Shown piece by piece: positions 1 to 7,199 of a stretch of 31,644 nucleotides of DNA (position 1 is the stretch's first letter; each line of letters starts with the position of its first letter). The notes under the pieces are model-generated. The model was given only the letters and a program-made list of their open reading frames with translations. It had not been told where the DNA came from and ran no database searches. Location of the stretch: positions 1 through 31,644 of the forward strand of contig DKZL01000009.1 in assembly GCA_002493635.1 (NCBI GenBank), read 5' to 3'. Position numbers and translations under genes: made by a program. Origin of the DNA: Ruminococcaceae bacterium UBA7075 (GTDB lineage Bacteria > Bacillota > Clostridia > Oscillospirales > Acutalibacteraceae).

Positions 1-19
1 AGCAATTTCCTATAAAGCA

Positions 20-49
20 AAAAATAAGCAGATTGCAACCAATCTGCTT
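20..49 (-). terminator. Rho-independent terminator of rodA
   Basis: A perfect 10-bp stem (26-35 pairing with 40-49) has a 4-base loop. Read on the minus strand it is followed by a run of T (the A-run at 20-24 on the plus strand). It lies directly after the rodA stop codon. Confidence 0.85.
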
Positions 50-56
50 AAAATCG

Positions 57-1223
57 TTATATTTTGAATCTGTTTCTGATTTCACGTCGCACAACAGCAG
101 TATTCATATCTCCCAAATTATGTGTGCGTACACTTTGGACAAGTCCCAAACATATCAGAGTTGCCAGCGCAGATGTACCGCCTGCACTGAAAAGAGGGAG
201 TGTAATACCTATAACTGGGAAAAAACCAAGTACCATGCCAATGTTTATAATAGTCTGAGAAGAAATAATTGCAAAAGTTCCGCTGCAAAGCAGCTTACCG
301 CTCATATCATTAGTCTGTTTGGCGTTAATCAGTATTCTGATCATTATCAGTAATAAAATTATCATAAGTGCGATACATCCGATAAAACCGAGTTCTTCGC
401 CGGCAACTGTAAAGATAAAATCGTTTTCCTGTTCAGGAACAATGCCGTGCTCAACTCTCGGACCGTTAAAAAGACCTTTGCCGAATAAACTTCCGCTTGA
501 AATTGAAACCTTTCCCTGGTATTGCTGCCAACCGTATGTTGTCATAGCATTTCCGTCAATGTCAAACAGAGCCAATAATCTGTTACGCTGGTCGTCATTC
601 ATAAATAAATTCCATATTAACGGAACAGACACTAACAGTATACCGCCTAAAATTGTAAAATATCTCAGTTGTACGCCGGCTATAAATGACATAAACAAAA
701 ATATTAAGGCAAAAATAAGTACCGTTCCGTCGTCGCCCTGCATATGAATGATTATCATTGGTATCATTGCATGAAGCACAAGTGTTATTACACCGACAAA
801 GCTTTTCAACATATCTTTTTCTTCAAGATATGTCAGGTGCTTTGTGAAGGTTATAATAAAACATATTTTAATAAATTCTGATGGCTGTATGGTTAAACTG
901 CCGATTTGAATCCATGCCGTGTCGTCCGTACCCGCAACCTGAATACCGAATACGAATACAAGACCTGCAAGGATAAATGAAATAATTGCGGCAAAATACC
1001 ATTTTTTAATTATATATTTGTAATCGGCTGCCGATATTATGATAGCAGAAACAAGTCCTGTGGCAATAGCAATAATCTGCGTTTGCAGAAAGTTGTATTC
1101 GCCTGAACGCTGCATACTTGCAATCAGCATTAAGCTGTATACTATTGCAATTATTGTAAGAAGCCATAAGGCTTTATCGCTTTTCTTAAAGTAATCGGCA
1201 ATCGAATGAAAAATTCTTGTCAT
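57..1223 (-). CDS. rodA: RodA/FtsW/SpoVE-family peptidoglycan polymerase (SEDS), RodA-like
   Basis: This is a polytopic membrane glycosyltransferase of the SEDS family, which polymerises lipid II into glycan strands for cell elongation together with a class B PBP. The 388 residues match the usual RodA length. Family motifs are visible: WIQIGSLTIQPSEFIK near residues 104-119, SLFGKGLFNGP near 245-255, PEQENDFIFTVAGEELGF near 263-280, and a GFFPVIGITLPLFSAGGTS block near 333-351. Hydrophobic segments fill most of the rest. The start is supported by an AGAGG ribosome site about 7 bases upstream. It is divergent from fhs and appears monocistronic with its own terminator. FtsW or SpoVE are close alternatives. 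I prefer RodA for the short cytoplasmic N-terminus and because no spore or division gene is adjacent. Confidence 0.88.
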   Translation of the reverse strand: MTRIFHSIADYFKKSDKALWLLTIIAIVYSLMLIASMQRSGEYNFLQTQIIAIATGLVSAIIISAADYKYIIKKWYFAAIISFILAGLVFVFGIQVAGTDDTAWIQIGSLTIQPSEFIKICFIITFTKHLTYLEEKDMLKSFVGVITLVLHAMIPMIIIHMQGDDGTVLIFALIFLFMSFIAGVQLRYFTILGGILLVSVPLIWNLFMNDDQRNRLLALFDIDGNAMTTYGWQQYQGKVSISSGSLFGKGLFNGPRVEHGIVPEQENDFIFTVAGEELGFIGCIALMIILLLIMIRILINAKQTNDMSGKLLCSGTFAIISSQTIINIGMVLGFFPVIGITLPLFSAGGTSALATLICLGLVQSVRTHNLGDMNTAVVRREIRNRFKI

Positions 1224-1366
1224 TTTAACGCCTCTTTGAAATCAGTTAATTATATTATATTAAAATATGGTGGTAATATCAAGTATATTTTCAAATAAGA
1301 ATAATAGCAATCTTTTATTTTGATATAATTAATTTAATAATATGATAATGTGGAGGTGCTTTCAAT

Positions 1367-3034
1367 ATGTTGACTGATATTGAAATTGCTCAGCAGGCAA
1401 AACTTTTGCCTATCAAGGATGTTGCGGATCAAATTGGTATTTCTGAGGATGAACTTGAATTTTACGGAAAATACAAAGCAAAGCTGTCTGATGAACTTGC
1501 AAACAGAATCAGCTCTAATCCTGACGGAAAGCTTGTTCTGGTTACTGCAATCAATCCTACTCCTGCAGGAGAGGGTAAAACTACAACAGCGGTTGGGCTT
1601 GGACAGGCAATGGCAAAAATAAATAAAAAGGCTGTTATTGCGCTTAGAGAACCATCTTTGGGTCCTGTTTTCGGCATTAAAGGCGGTGCTGCCGGAGGCG
1701 GATATGCTCAGGTTCTTCCTATGGAAGACATCAATTTACACTTTACGGGAGATATGCACGCAATTACGGCTGCAAATAATCTTTGCTGTGCAATGCTTGA
1801 CAACCACATTCAGCAGGGCAATGAGCTTCAGATTGATCCTCGCCGTGTTCTGTTTAAACGCTGTCTTGATATGAATGACAGAGCATTAAGAAACATCGTT
1901 ATCGGTCTTGGAGGTAAGGTCAACGGCATCCCAAGAGAGGATCACTTTATCATAACTGTTGCTTCTGAGGTTATGGCGATTCTTTGCCTTGCAAACGATA
2001 TTTCTGACCTCAAAAAGCGTCTTGGCAACATTCTTGTTGCATACACATATTCGGGACAGCCTGTTTATGCTAAGGATATAAAGGCTAACGGAGCAATGAC
2101 TGCGCTGTTAAAAGATGCAATAAAGCCTAATCTTGTTCAGACTCTTGAGGGTACTCCTGCAATTATGCACGGCGGACCTTTTGCAAATATTGCTCACGGA
2201 TGTAACAGCGTGCGTGCAACAAAGCTTGCCTTAAAGCTTGCTGACTATTGCATTACGGAGGCAGGCTTCGGTTCTGACCTCGGTGCGGAAAAGTTTCTTG
2301 ACATCAAGTGCAGATACGCAGGCATCAAGCCTAATGCTATTGTTATTGTTGCTACAACTCGTGCATTGAAATATAACGGCGGAGTACCGAAGTCAGAGGT
2401 TTCTGAGGAAAATCTTGACGCTCTCAAAAAAGGAATTGTCAACCTTGGTGTTCACATTGAAAATATGCGTAAGTATAACGTGCCTGTAATCGTTGCAATC
2501 AATCAGTTCGGTACAGATACTGAACAGGAACTTAACTTTATTGAGGATTATTGCCGTCAGAACGGTGCCGATTTTGCTTTGTCAAATGTGTTTGGCAAAG
2601 GAGGCGAAGGCGGTGTTGAGCTTGCAAATAAGGTTGTTGAAGCTTGTGAAAAGGATTCTGATTTTGCACCGCTCTATGATATTAATCTGACAATTAAAGA
2701 AAAAATTGATGTTATTGCTAAGAATATTTATGGAGCTTCCAAAGTGAATTATACGTCTGCTGCCGAAAAGGCAATTACAGAAATTGCTGCTCTTGGCGGT
2801 GATAAGTTACCTGTCTGTGTTGCAAAGACACAGTATTCACTTTCCGATAATCCGGCACTTTTGGGTGCTCCTAAGAATTTTGAAATCACCGTAAGAAATC
2901 TTTCACTTTCAAACGGCGCAGGATTTGTAGTTGTCTATACAGGCGATATTATGACTATGCCGGGACTTCCTAAAGCACCTGCTGCACACAGCATTGATGT
3001 AAATGAAGACGGCAGAATTTCAGGTCTTTACTGA
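1367..3034 (+). CDS. fhs: Formate--tetrahydrofolate ligase (10-formyl-THF synthetase)
   Basis: ATP-dependent ligation of formate to tetrahydrofolate gives 10-formyl-THF, feeding one-carbon metabolism, purine synthesis and, in acetogens, the Wood-Ljungdahl methyl branch. The 555 residues equal the family norm. The P-loop PTPAGEGKTTTAVGLG lies near residues 64-79. It is followed by the hallmark REPSLGPVFGIKGGAAGGGYAQV block and the NLHFTGDMHAI motif, and TAFGSDLGAEKF-like sequence occurs as EAGFGSDLGAEKF. A GGAGGTG ribosome site sits just upstream. The stop is followed after one base by tsaE, so the two are probably co-transcribed. No other one-carbon gene is adjacent, which is a somewhat unusual setting. 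Confidence 0.97.
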   Translation: MLTDIEIAQQAKLLPIKDVADQIGISEDELEFYGKYKAKLSDELANRISSNPDGKLVLVTAINPTPAGEGKTTTAVGLGQAMAKINKKAVIALREPSLGPVFGIKGGAAGGGYAQVLPMEDINLHFTGDMHAITAANNLCCAMLDNHIQQGNELQIDPRRVLFKRCLDMNDRALRNIVIGLGGKVNGIPREDHFIITVASEVMAILCLANDISDLKKRLGNILVAYTYSGQPVYAKDIKANGAMTALLKDAIKPNLVQTLEGTPAIMHGGPFANIAHGCNSVRATKLALKLADYCITEAGFGSDLGAEKFLDIKCRYAGIKPNAIVIVATTRALKYNGGVPKSEVSEENLDALKKGIVNLGVHIENMRKYNVPVIVAINQFGTDTEQELNFIEDYCRQNGADFALSNVFGKGGEGGVELANKVVEACEKDSDFAPLYDINLTIKEKIDVIAKNIYGASKVNYTSAAEKAITEIAALGGDKLPVCVAKTQYSLSDNPALLGAPKNFEITVRNLSLSNGAGFVVVYTGDIMTMPGLPKAPAAHSIDVNEDGRISGLY

Positions 3035-3035
3035 T

Positions 3036-3458
3036 ATGATTAAAATAATTTCTCACAGTGCAGAGGAGACCGAACAAATCGGATTTAATATTGCTCAAAG
3101 GCTTAACGGTACTGAGGTTATAGCTTTGTTCGGCGGACTTGGAATGGGCAAGACGGCATTCACAAGAGGACTGGCAAAAGGTTTGGGCATTGATGATGGT
3201 GTATCAAGCCCGACCTTTGCGCTTGTAAATGAATATTCGGGCAGATATAATATTTATCATTTTGATATGTATAGGGTAAGCAGTTGGGATGACCTGTATT
3301 CAACAGGCTTTTTTGATTACATTGACACAGGCGTGCTTGTGATTGAATGGAGCGAGAATATAGAGGGAGCTTTGCCCGACAATGCAATCAGAATCAGCAT
3401 TTCAAAAGGCAGTTCTGATGACGAAAGAATCTTTGAAATTGAGGGAGTTGAATTATAA
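3036..3458 (+). CDS. tsaE: tRNA threonylcarbamoyladenosine biosynthesis ATPase TsaE
   Basis: This ATPase works with TsaB and TsaD to attach threonylcarbamoyl to A37 of ANN-decoding tRNAs. The Walker A motif GGLGMGKTAFTRGLAKGLGI lies near residues 32-51. It is followed by the family signatures SSPTFALVNEY, IYHFDMYR and VIEWSENIEGALP. I chose the ATG at 3036, one base after the fhs stop, over an in-frame ATG at 3003 inside fhs. That gives 140 residues, the normal TsaE length, with MIKIISHSAEETEQIG at the N-terminus. The stop overlaps the tsaB start by one base, so translation is probably coupled. Confidence 0.95.
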   Translation: MIKIISHSAEETEQIGFNIAQRLNGTEVIALFGGLGMGKTAFTRGLAKGLGIDDGVSSPTFALVNEYSGRYNIYHFDMYRVSSWDDLYSTGFFDYIDTGVLVIEWSENIEGALPDNAIRISISKGSSDDERIFEIEGVEL

Positions 3459-4165
3459 TGAAAATCCTTGCTATTGACACTTCCGCAACTGCTGCATCGG
3501 TTGCAGTTGCAGAGGAGGATAAAATCATAGGCGAGTATTTTATTAATACAAAGCTCACTCACAGTCAGACGCTTATTCCTATGGCTGAACAGCTTCTGAA
3601 GAGCGTTTCTTTATCGGTAAAGGATTTAGATGCTGTTGCCGTAAATGCCGGTCCGGGTTCTTTTACAGGGGTAAGAATAGGTGTTGCGGCGGCTAAAGGT
3701 ATTGCTTTTGCCGATGAAATACCGTGTATTTCGGTTTCAACTTTGCAAAGTATGGCTTATAATATGCTTGAAAGTGATTGTATCGTTTGTGCAGTAATGG
3801 ACGCCCGTTGTCAGCAGGTTTATAATGCAATGTTTAAGATAATCGGCAAGAGCGTTGAGCGCCTGACAGACGACAGAGCTTTGTCACTTGAGGATTTGAA
3901 ACTTGAGCTTGAACGAATTAATGATAAGGTAGTTCTTGTAGGTGATGGAACAGAAATTACCGAAAAATTTTTTGACGGAAAGCTTTCAAATGTTGTTTCG
4001 GCACCTATAAATAAAAGAATACAAAATGCTTCTTCTACTGCTATTGTTGCTTGCAGAATGTTAAAGGAAGATAAAACGGTAAGCTCTGACGAGCTTATGC
4101 CTGTATATCTCAGATTACCGCAAGCGCAAAGGGAGCTGAATAAAAAATTGGGGGTAAAACAATGA
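3458..4165 (+). CDS. tsaB: tRNA threonylcarbamoyladenosine biosynthesis protein TsaB
   Basis: This is a non-catalytic ASKHA-fold partner of TsaD in t6A37 synthesis. The N-terminus MKILAIDTSATAASVAV and the segment VNAGPGSFTGVRIGVAAAKGIAF near residues 63-85 are characteristic, and 235 residues is the normal length. The gene overlaps tsaE by one base and rpiB by four (ATGA). In many Firmicutes tsaE-tsaB is followed by rimI and tsaD. Here those are missing and rpiB takes the place, so TsaD must be encoded outside this window. Confidence 0.95.
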   Translation: MKILAIDTSATAASVAVAEEDKIIGEYFINTKLTHSQTLIPMAEQLLKSVSLSVKDLDAVAVNAGPGSFTGVRIGVAAAKGIAFADEIPCISVSTLQSMAYNMLESDCIVCAVMDARCQQVYNAMFKIIGKSVERLTDDRALSLEDLKLELERINDKVVLVGDGTEITEKFFDGKLSNVVSAPINKRIQNASSTAIVACRMLKEDKTVSSDELMPVYLRLPQAQRELNKKLGVKQ

Positions 4166-4611
4166 TAGCACTCGGATGTGACCACGGCGGATATAATCTT
4201 ATATGCGCAATTAAAAAGTATCTTGATGAAAAGGGAATAGAGTACAAGGATTTCGGCACAAACAGTACTGAAAGTGTTGACTATCCTGTTTATGGCTACA
4301 AGGTTGCAACAGCTGTTGCAAGCGGTGAATGCGAGCTTGGTATTCTCTGCTGCGGCACGGGAATCGGAATTTCTATGGCTGCAAATAAAGTTAAGGGAAT
4401 AAGAGCTGCGGTTGTCAGCAATGAATTCTGCGCCGAAATGACGCGCAGACACAATCACTCTAATATTCTCTGTATGGGCGGCAGAGTGACCTCTGAAGAG
4501 GAAGCCGTAAAGTATACGGATATTTTCCTTAATACTCCCGAAGAGGGCGACAGACACGAAAATCGTGTAGCTATGATTACCGCTATTGAGAATGGTACAT
4601 TTTCTGGTTGA
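4162..4611 (+). CDS. rpiB: Ribose-5-phosphate isomerase B
   Basis: This enzyme interconverts ribose 5-phosphate and ribulose 5-phosphate in the pentose phosphate pathway. It belongs to the RpiB/LacAB family. The N-terminal motif IALGCDHGGYNL contains the Asp-His pair. CCGTGIGISMAANK near residues 66-79 contains the catalytic Cys, RRHNHSN near 100 contains the catalytic His region, and RHENRV lies near the C-terminus. The 149 residues are normal. It overlaps tsaB by an ATGA, so it is the last gene of the fhs-tsaE-tsaB-rpiB run and is closed by the terminator at 4629-4657. It supplies ribose 5-phosphate, the precursor of PRPP used by the purine operon further right. Confidence 0.95.
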   Translation: MIALGCDHGGYNLICAIKKYLDEKGIEYKDFGTNSTESVDYPVYGYKVATAVASGECELGILCCGTGIGISMAANKVKGIRAAVVSNEFCAEMTRRHNHSNILCMGGRVTSEEEAVKYTDIFLNTPEEGDRHENRVAMITAIENGTFSG

Positions 4612-4628
4612 TAAAAACTTATAGTTTT

Positions 4629-4657
4629 GAGCACCTGTTTTTGCAGGTGCTCTTTTT
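4629..4657 (+). terminator. Terminator of the fhs-tsaE-tsaB-rpiB operon
   Basis: Nine perfect base pairs (4629-4637 with 4644-4652, GAGCACCTG/CAGGTGCTC) enclose a T-rich six-base loop and are followed by five T. It lies 18 bases after the rpiB stop. Confidence 0.93.
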
Positions 4658-4665
4658 ACTTTGCA

Positions 4666-4727
4666 GGAAACAGTCGGGCAAAAAAGTAGTGCTGTCTGCC
4701 AGAGTAGGTGCAGCCCAACGACTGCTT
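4666..4727 (+). repeat. Short structured repeat, copy A
   Basis: This 62-base element lies between the rpiB terminator and the AT-rich gap. It shares with copy B (7296-7379) the start GGAAACAG/GGAACAG, the core GTGCTGTCTGCC, then TAGGTGCAG and the end CTGCTT. The ends can pair (CAGTCG 4671-4676 with CGACTG 4719-4724). Alternatively a local hairpin GCAG 4710-4713 / CTGC 4722-4725 can form. A second inner stem GGCA 4677-4680 / TGCC 4697-4700 is also possible. Copy A is shorter than B because the segment between the two inner stem arms is shorter. Function unknown; I do not recognise a named RNA family. Confidence 0.75.
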
Positions 4728-5014
4728 ATTTAGTATATATATCACAATGAGTAACATTTATGTAATAATTGTAATATTTATCAAAATAGCCCTGCTTTTA
4801 CAGCTTTTCAACATAACTAACAATTTTCCACAATAGAAACAAAGAGTTTTAATCTGTCCTAACAGCTTTCCATATAGTTAGAAAAACTGTTTAAATATTA
4901 TAATAATAGTCTATATGATAACGATAATATTATTAAACCATTACAACAATATAGCTTGTTGTAATAATTTTTGACAAAAAATTTCATTTTTTTAAATTTA
5001 TTTACAAAAAACAC
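4728..5014. other. AT-rich intergenic region with a 10-bp inverted repeat
   Basis: I see no gene in this stretch. It is very AT-rich. The most striking item is a perfect inverted repeat, ATTACAACAA (4940-4949) and TTGTTGTAAT (4956-4965) around TATAGC. This is immediately followed by a TTGACA hexamer at 4971-4976. There is no convincing -10 box at 17-bp spacing from that hexamer, only a weak TAAATT. The inverted repeat could be an operator for the small HTH protein encoded downstream or for another regulator. That is inference. Confidence 0.5.
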
Positions 5015-5043
5015 TTGTTTTTTTTCTAATAAAGTATTATAAT
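5015..5043 (+). promoter_or_regulatory. Probable sigma-A promoter of the small HTH gene
   Basis: TTGTTT at 5015-5020 and TATAAT at 5038-5043 are separated by 17 bases. The start codon at 5117 is about 70 bases downstream, with a GGAGAGAG ribosome site in front of it. Confidence 0.65.
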
Positions 5044-5116
5044 AACATCACAATGTTTTTAAAGAATTTTAATAAAGAATTTTTTAAAAGAATATTAGAT
5101 TTGGAGAGAGTAAAAA

Positions 5117-5368
5117 ATGAGATTACGTAAACAGGAACTTGGAGACAGAAACCTTGTAGGAAACCGTGTTGAAACTGTCAGAAAACAAAAGGGTATGAAA
5201 CAAAAGGAACTTCTTGCACAGCTTCAGGTTAATGGTGTAGATATGAACGCATCCGGTCTGTCAAAGCTTGAGGGACAGATAAGATTTGTTACCGATGTTG
5301 AGCTTGTGGCTCTTTCAGACATACTTGAGGTTTCTGTGGATTATCTTCTTGGCAGAGCAGACAGATAA
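5117..5368 (+). CDS. Small XRE/Cro-CI-type HTH transcriptional regulator
   Basis: This 83-residue protein is essentially one helix-turn-helix domain. VGNRVETVRKQKGMKQKELLAQLQ (about residues 15-38) has the spacing of an XRE HTH entry. MNASGLSKLEGQIRFVTDVELVALSDILEVSVDYLLGRADR matches the recognition helix and the conserved 'sVDyLLG' end of the domain. It has no sensor domain. It is monocistronic between its own promoter and terminator, separated from neighbours by an unusually long AT-rich upstream region. The target is unknown. Autoregulation through the inverted repeat at 4940-4965 is possible but not shown. Confidence 0.85.
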   Translation: MRLRKQELGDRNLVGNRVETVRKQKGMKQKELLAQLQVNGVDMNASGLSKLEGQIRFVTDVELVALSDILEVSVDYLLGRADR

Positions 5369-5431
5369 TTTAGTCTTACGGTTTTGACTTAATTGAATAA
5401 ATAAACAATAGTTTGTTTTACCTAGTGTTCG

Positions 5432-5462
5432 GAACAGCCTTTTTGGCTGTTCTTATTTTTTT
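5432..5462 (+). terminator. Terminator after the small HTH gene
   Basis: Eight base pairs GAACAGCC (5432-5439) / GGCTGTTC (5445-5452) enclose a loop of five T and are followed by a T-rich tail. Confidence 0.9.
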
Positions 5463-5515
5463 GAATAATTTTTCCGTAATCTGCCAATAATCGTTACGAA
5501 AGGAAAGATGCAGTT

Positions 5516-6109
5516 ATGAAATTATTAATCAAGTCAGCCTGTATTGCATTTGTACTTACAGTCATATACTCTGTTATCCCGTTTGAAGCTCAGTGCAGTG
5601 AGTTATCACAGGATGTATTCAGACTTCATATTCTTGCAAACTCTGATTCTGAGGCAGATCAGAGCCTTAAAATAAAGGTCAGAGATGAGGTGCTTGATTA
5701 CACTGAGGATTTATTTAACTCTGCAAACTCAAAAGAAGAGGCAGAAAGCATAATTTCAGATAATTTGCAGTCGATTTCCAATGTAGCGTATCAGACTGTG
5801 CTGGATAACGGTTATGATTATGTTGTAACTGCCGAAATTACTAATATGTATTTTAACACACGATATTATGAGGGTTATACTCTGCCCTCCGGAATGTACG
5901 ATGCCCTCCGCATCACAATAGGTGAGGGCGAAGGGCATAATTGGTGGTGTGTTATGTATCCGTCAATTTGCATATCTTCGGCAGAAGATAAAGAGAGTAA
6001 GGCAAAAGAAGCGTTAGATGATGACGAATATAATATTGTGTGCAATGAACAGTATCAGTACAAATTCAAAGTCGTTGAAATGTTTGAAAAATTTTGTTCA
6101 CTGTTCTAA
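5516..6109 (+). CDS. spoIIR: Stage II sporulation protein R (SpoIIR)
   Basis: In endospore formers SpoIIR is made in the forespore under sigma-F and secreted into the intermembrane space, where it triggers SpoIIGA to process pro-sigma-E in the mother cell. This 197-residue protein has an N-terminal hydrophobic export segment (about residues 5-23). It then has the family blocks FRLHILANSDSEADQSLKIKVRDEVLDY (about 36-63) and LPSGMYDALRITIGEGEGHNWWCVMYPSICI (about 123-153). The start is supported by a GAAAGGAAAG ribosome site. I could not find a convincing sigma-F promoter in the short gap after the preceding terminator. Its presence is the best evidence that the host sporulates. It is convergent with the CPBP gene, with no clear terminator between them. 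Confidence 0.95.
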   Translation: MKLLIKSACIAFVLTVIYSVIPFEAQCSELSQDVFRLHILANSDSEADQSLKIKVRDEVLDYTEDLFNSANSKEEAESIISDNLQSISNVAYQTVLDNGYDYVVTAEITNMYFNTRYYEGYTLPSGMYDALRITIGEGEGHNWWCVMYPSICISSAEDKESKAKEALDDDEYNIVCNEQYQYKFKVVEMFEKFCSLF

Positions 6110-6155
6110 GAATTAGTATGATGTACATTTTTTAGACCATTAAATATGATAATTT

Positions 6156-7187
6156 TTATGTTGTTGGAATTGCATTGATAATGGTTGAAAGAACCATAAG
6201 TGAAAATGTAAACAGTGTAACAGGAGAACACATAAATACAGCAATTTTTCTTGATGTATTTATGTTAAATACGCTTTTCACCAGGTTAGCTTTTCCTTTA
6301 TGTTTTACAAGCTCTATAATGAAAAAAACTATTGCGGTAATTATCAGTCCGAATAATATTATTTCAATCAGAGCTGCAAATAAAAGAAAAGGTAAATTTA
6401 CGCTGTTTAGCAATTCGTAGTTACTCATATTTGCGATTTCTTCAATATCTATATTGTAATTTTTAAAAAATAACTGCACTACCGTAGAAATGGTATTTAT
6501 TGAAAAGTGCGCAATCATTGAAGGAATTATAGAGCGTGTTTTTATCACCATAAATGCACTGAAGCATCCTAATACGGCGGCAAATAAAAATTGCGGATAG
6601 TTTTCGTGCCACAATCCAAAGATAATACCCGATATTATAATTGCAAACCATTGTCCCATCGGTTCGCTGTTTTTCAGCACAACACCCCGAAACAGCAGCT
6701 CTTCAAATATGGGTGCAAAAATAACCGGTGCAATTATTAATACAACTGTTCCGATTACCGAGTCACCAAAATTAAAGCTTGCTTCATTGAGTGTTGTTTC
6801 TGTCATATATTCTATAATCATAAAAAATATATTTGAAATAATACTTGCAATGTAAGCAAAGCCCATTGTAATGATTATCCATTTAAAGCACCAGAACGCA
6901 GATTTCTTAGGCTTTGTGTAAAGTGATGATAATTTAATTCCGACTTTGTTGCCTTTAACCTTTTGAAAAATTAATGCAATAAGCGGAATAATAATAAGAT
7001 ACATAAAGATATAAATTATTAAATTCAGAAACCCGTTATCTTTCAATATTGAGTTTTCAGGAGCAATACCTGAAAAAAATAATAATGGATATTTAAATAC
7101 ATTTGCGGCTATCAAAAATACAAGTATTGGCAGGGTAGTGGAAGTCGATATTTTTCTGATTTGTCTGTTAATAGTTTTGTTGTTCAT
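6156..7187 (-). CDS. CPBP-family intramembrane glutamic endopeptidase (intact copy)
   Basis: This is a CAAX protease/bacteriocin-processing (Abi) family membrane protease of 343 residues with several hydrophobic segments. The three catalytic motifs are complete. EELLFRG has E162, E163 and R167. FGLWH has F190 and H194. HFSIN has H227 and N231. It is the last gene of the leftward operon that starts with the GntR repressor. Such proteases are often linked to bacteriocin maturation or self-immunity and to membrane protein turnover; the substrate here is unknown. A GAGGT ribosome site precedes the start. A decayed second copy lies 12 bases upstream, so the pair arose by tandem duplication. Confidence 0.9.
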   Translation of the reverse strand: MNNKTINRQIRKISTSTTLPILVFLIAANVFKYPLLFFSGIAPENSILKDNGFLNLIIYIFMYLIIIPLIALIFQKVKGNKVGIKLSSLYTKPKKSAFWCFKWIIITMGFAYIASIISNIFFMIIEYMTETTLNEASFNFGDSVIGTVVLIIAPVIFAPIFEELLFRGVVLKNSEPMGQWFAIIISGIIFGLWHENYPQFLFAAVLGCFSAFMVIKTRSIIPSMIAHFSINTISTVVQLFFKNYNIDIEEIANMSNYELLNSVNLPFLLFAALIEIILFGLIITAIVFFIIELVKHKGKANLVKSVFNINTSRKIAVFMCSPVTLFTFSLMVLSTIINAIPTT

Positions 7188-7199
7188 TTTTACCTCATT

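Noticed and set aside
3820..4557. A 245-residue minus-strand open frame
   Set aside because: It lies antisense across tsaB and rpiB, both of which have full family motifs.
4829..4841. A DnaA box-like TTTTCCACA, suggesting an origin
   Set aside because: It is a single imperfect match in AT-rich DNA, with no dnaA or dnaN and no box cluster.
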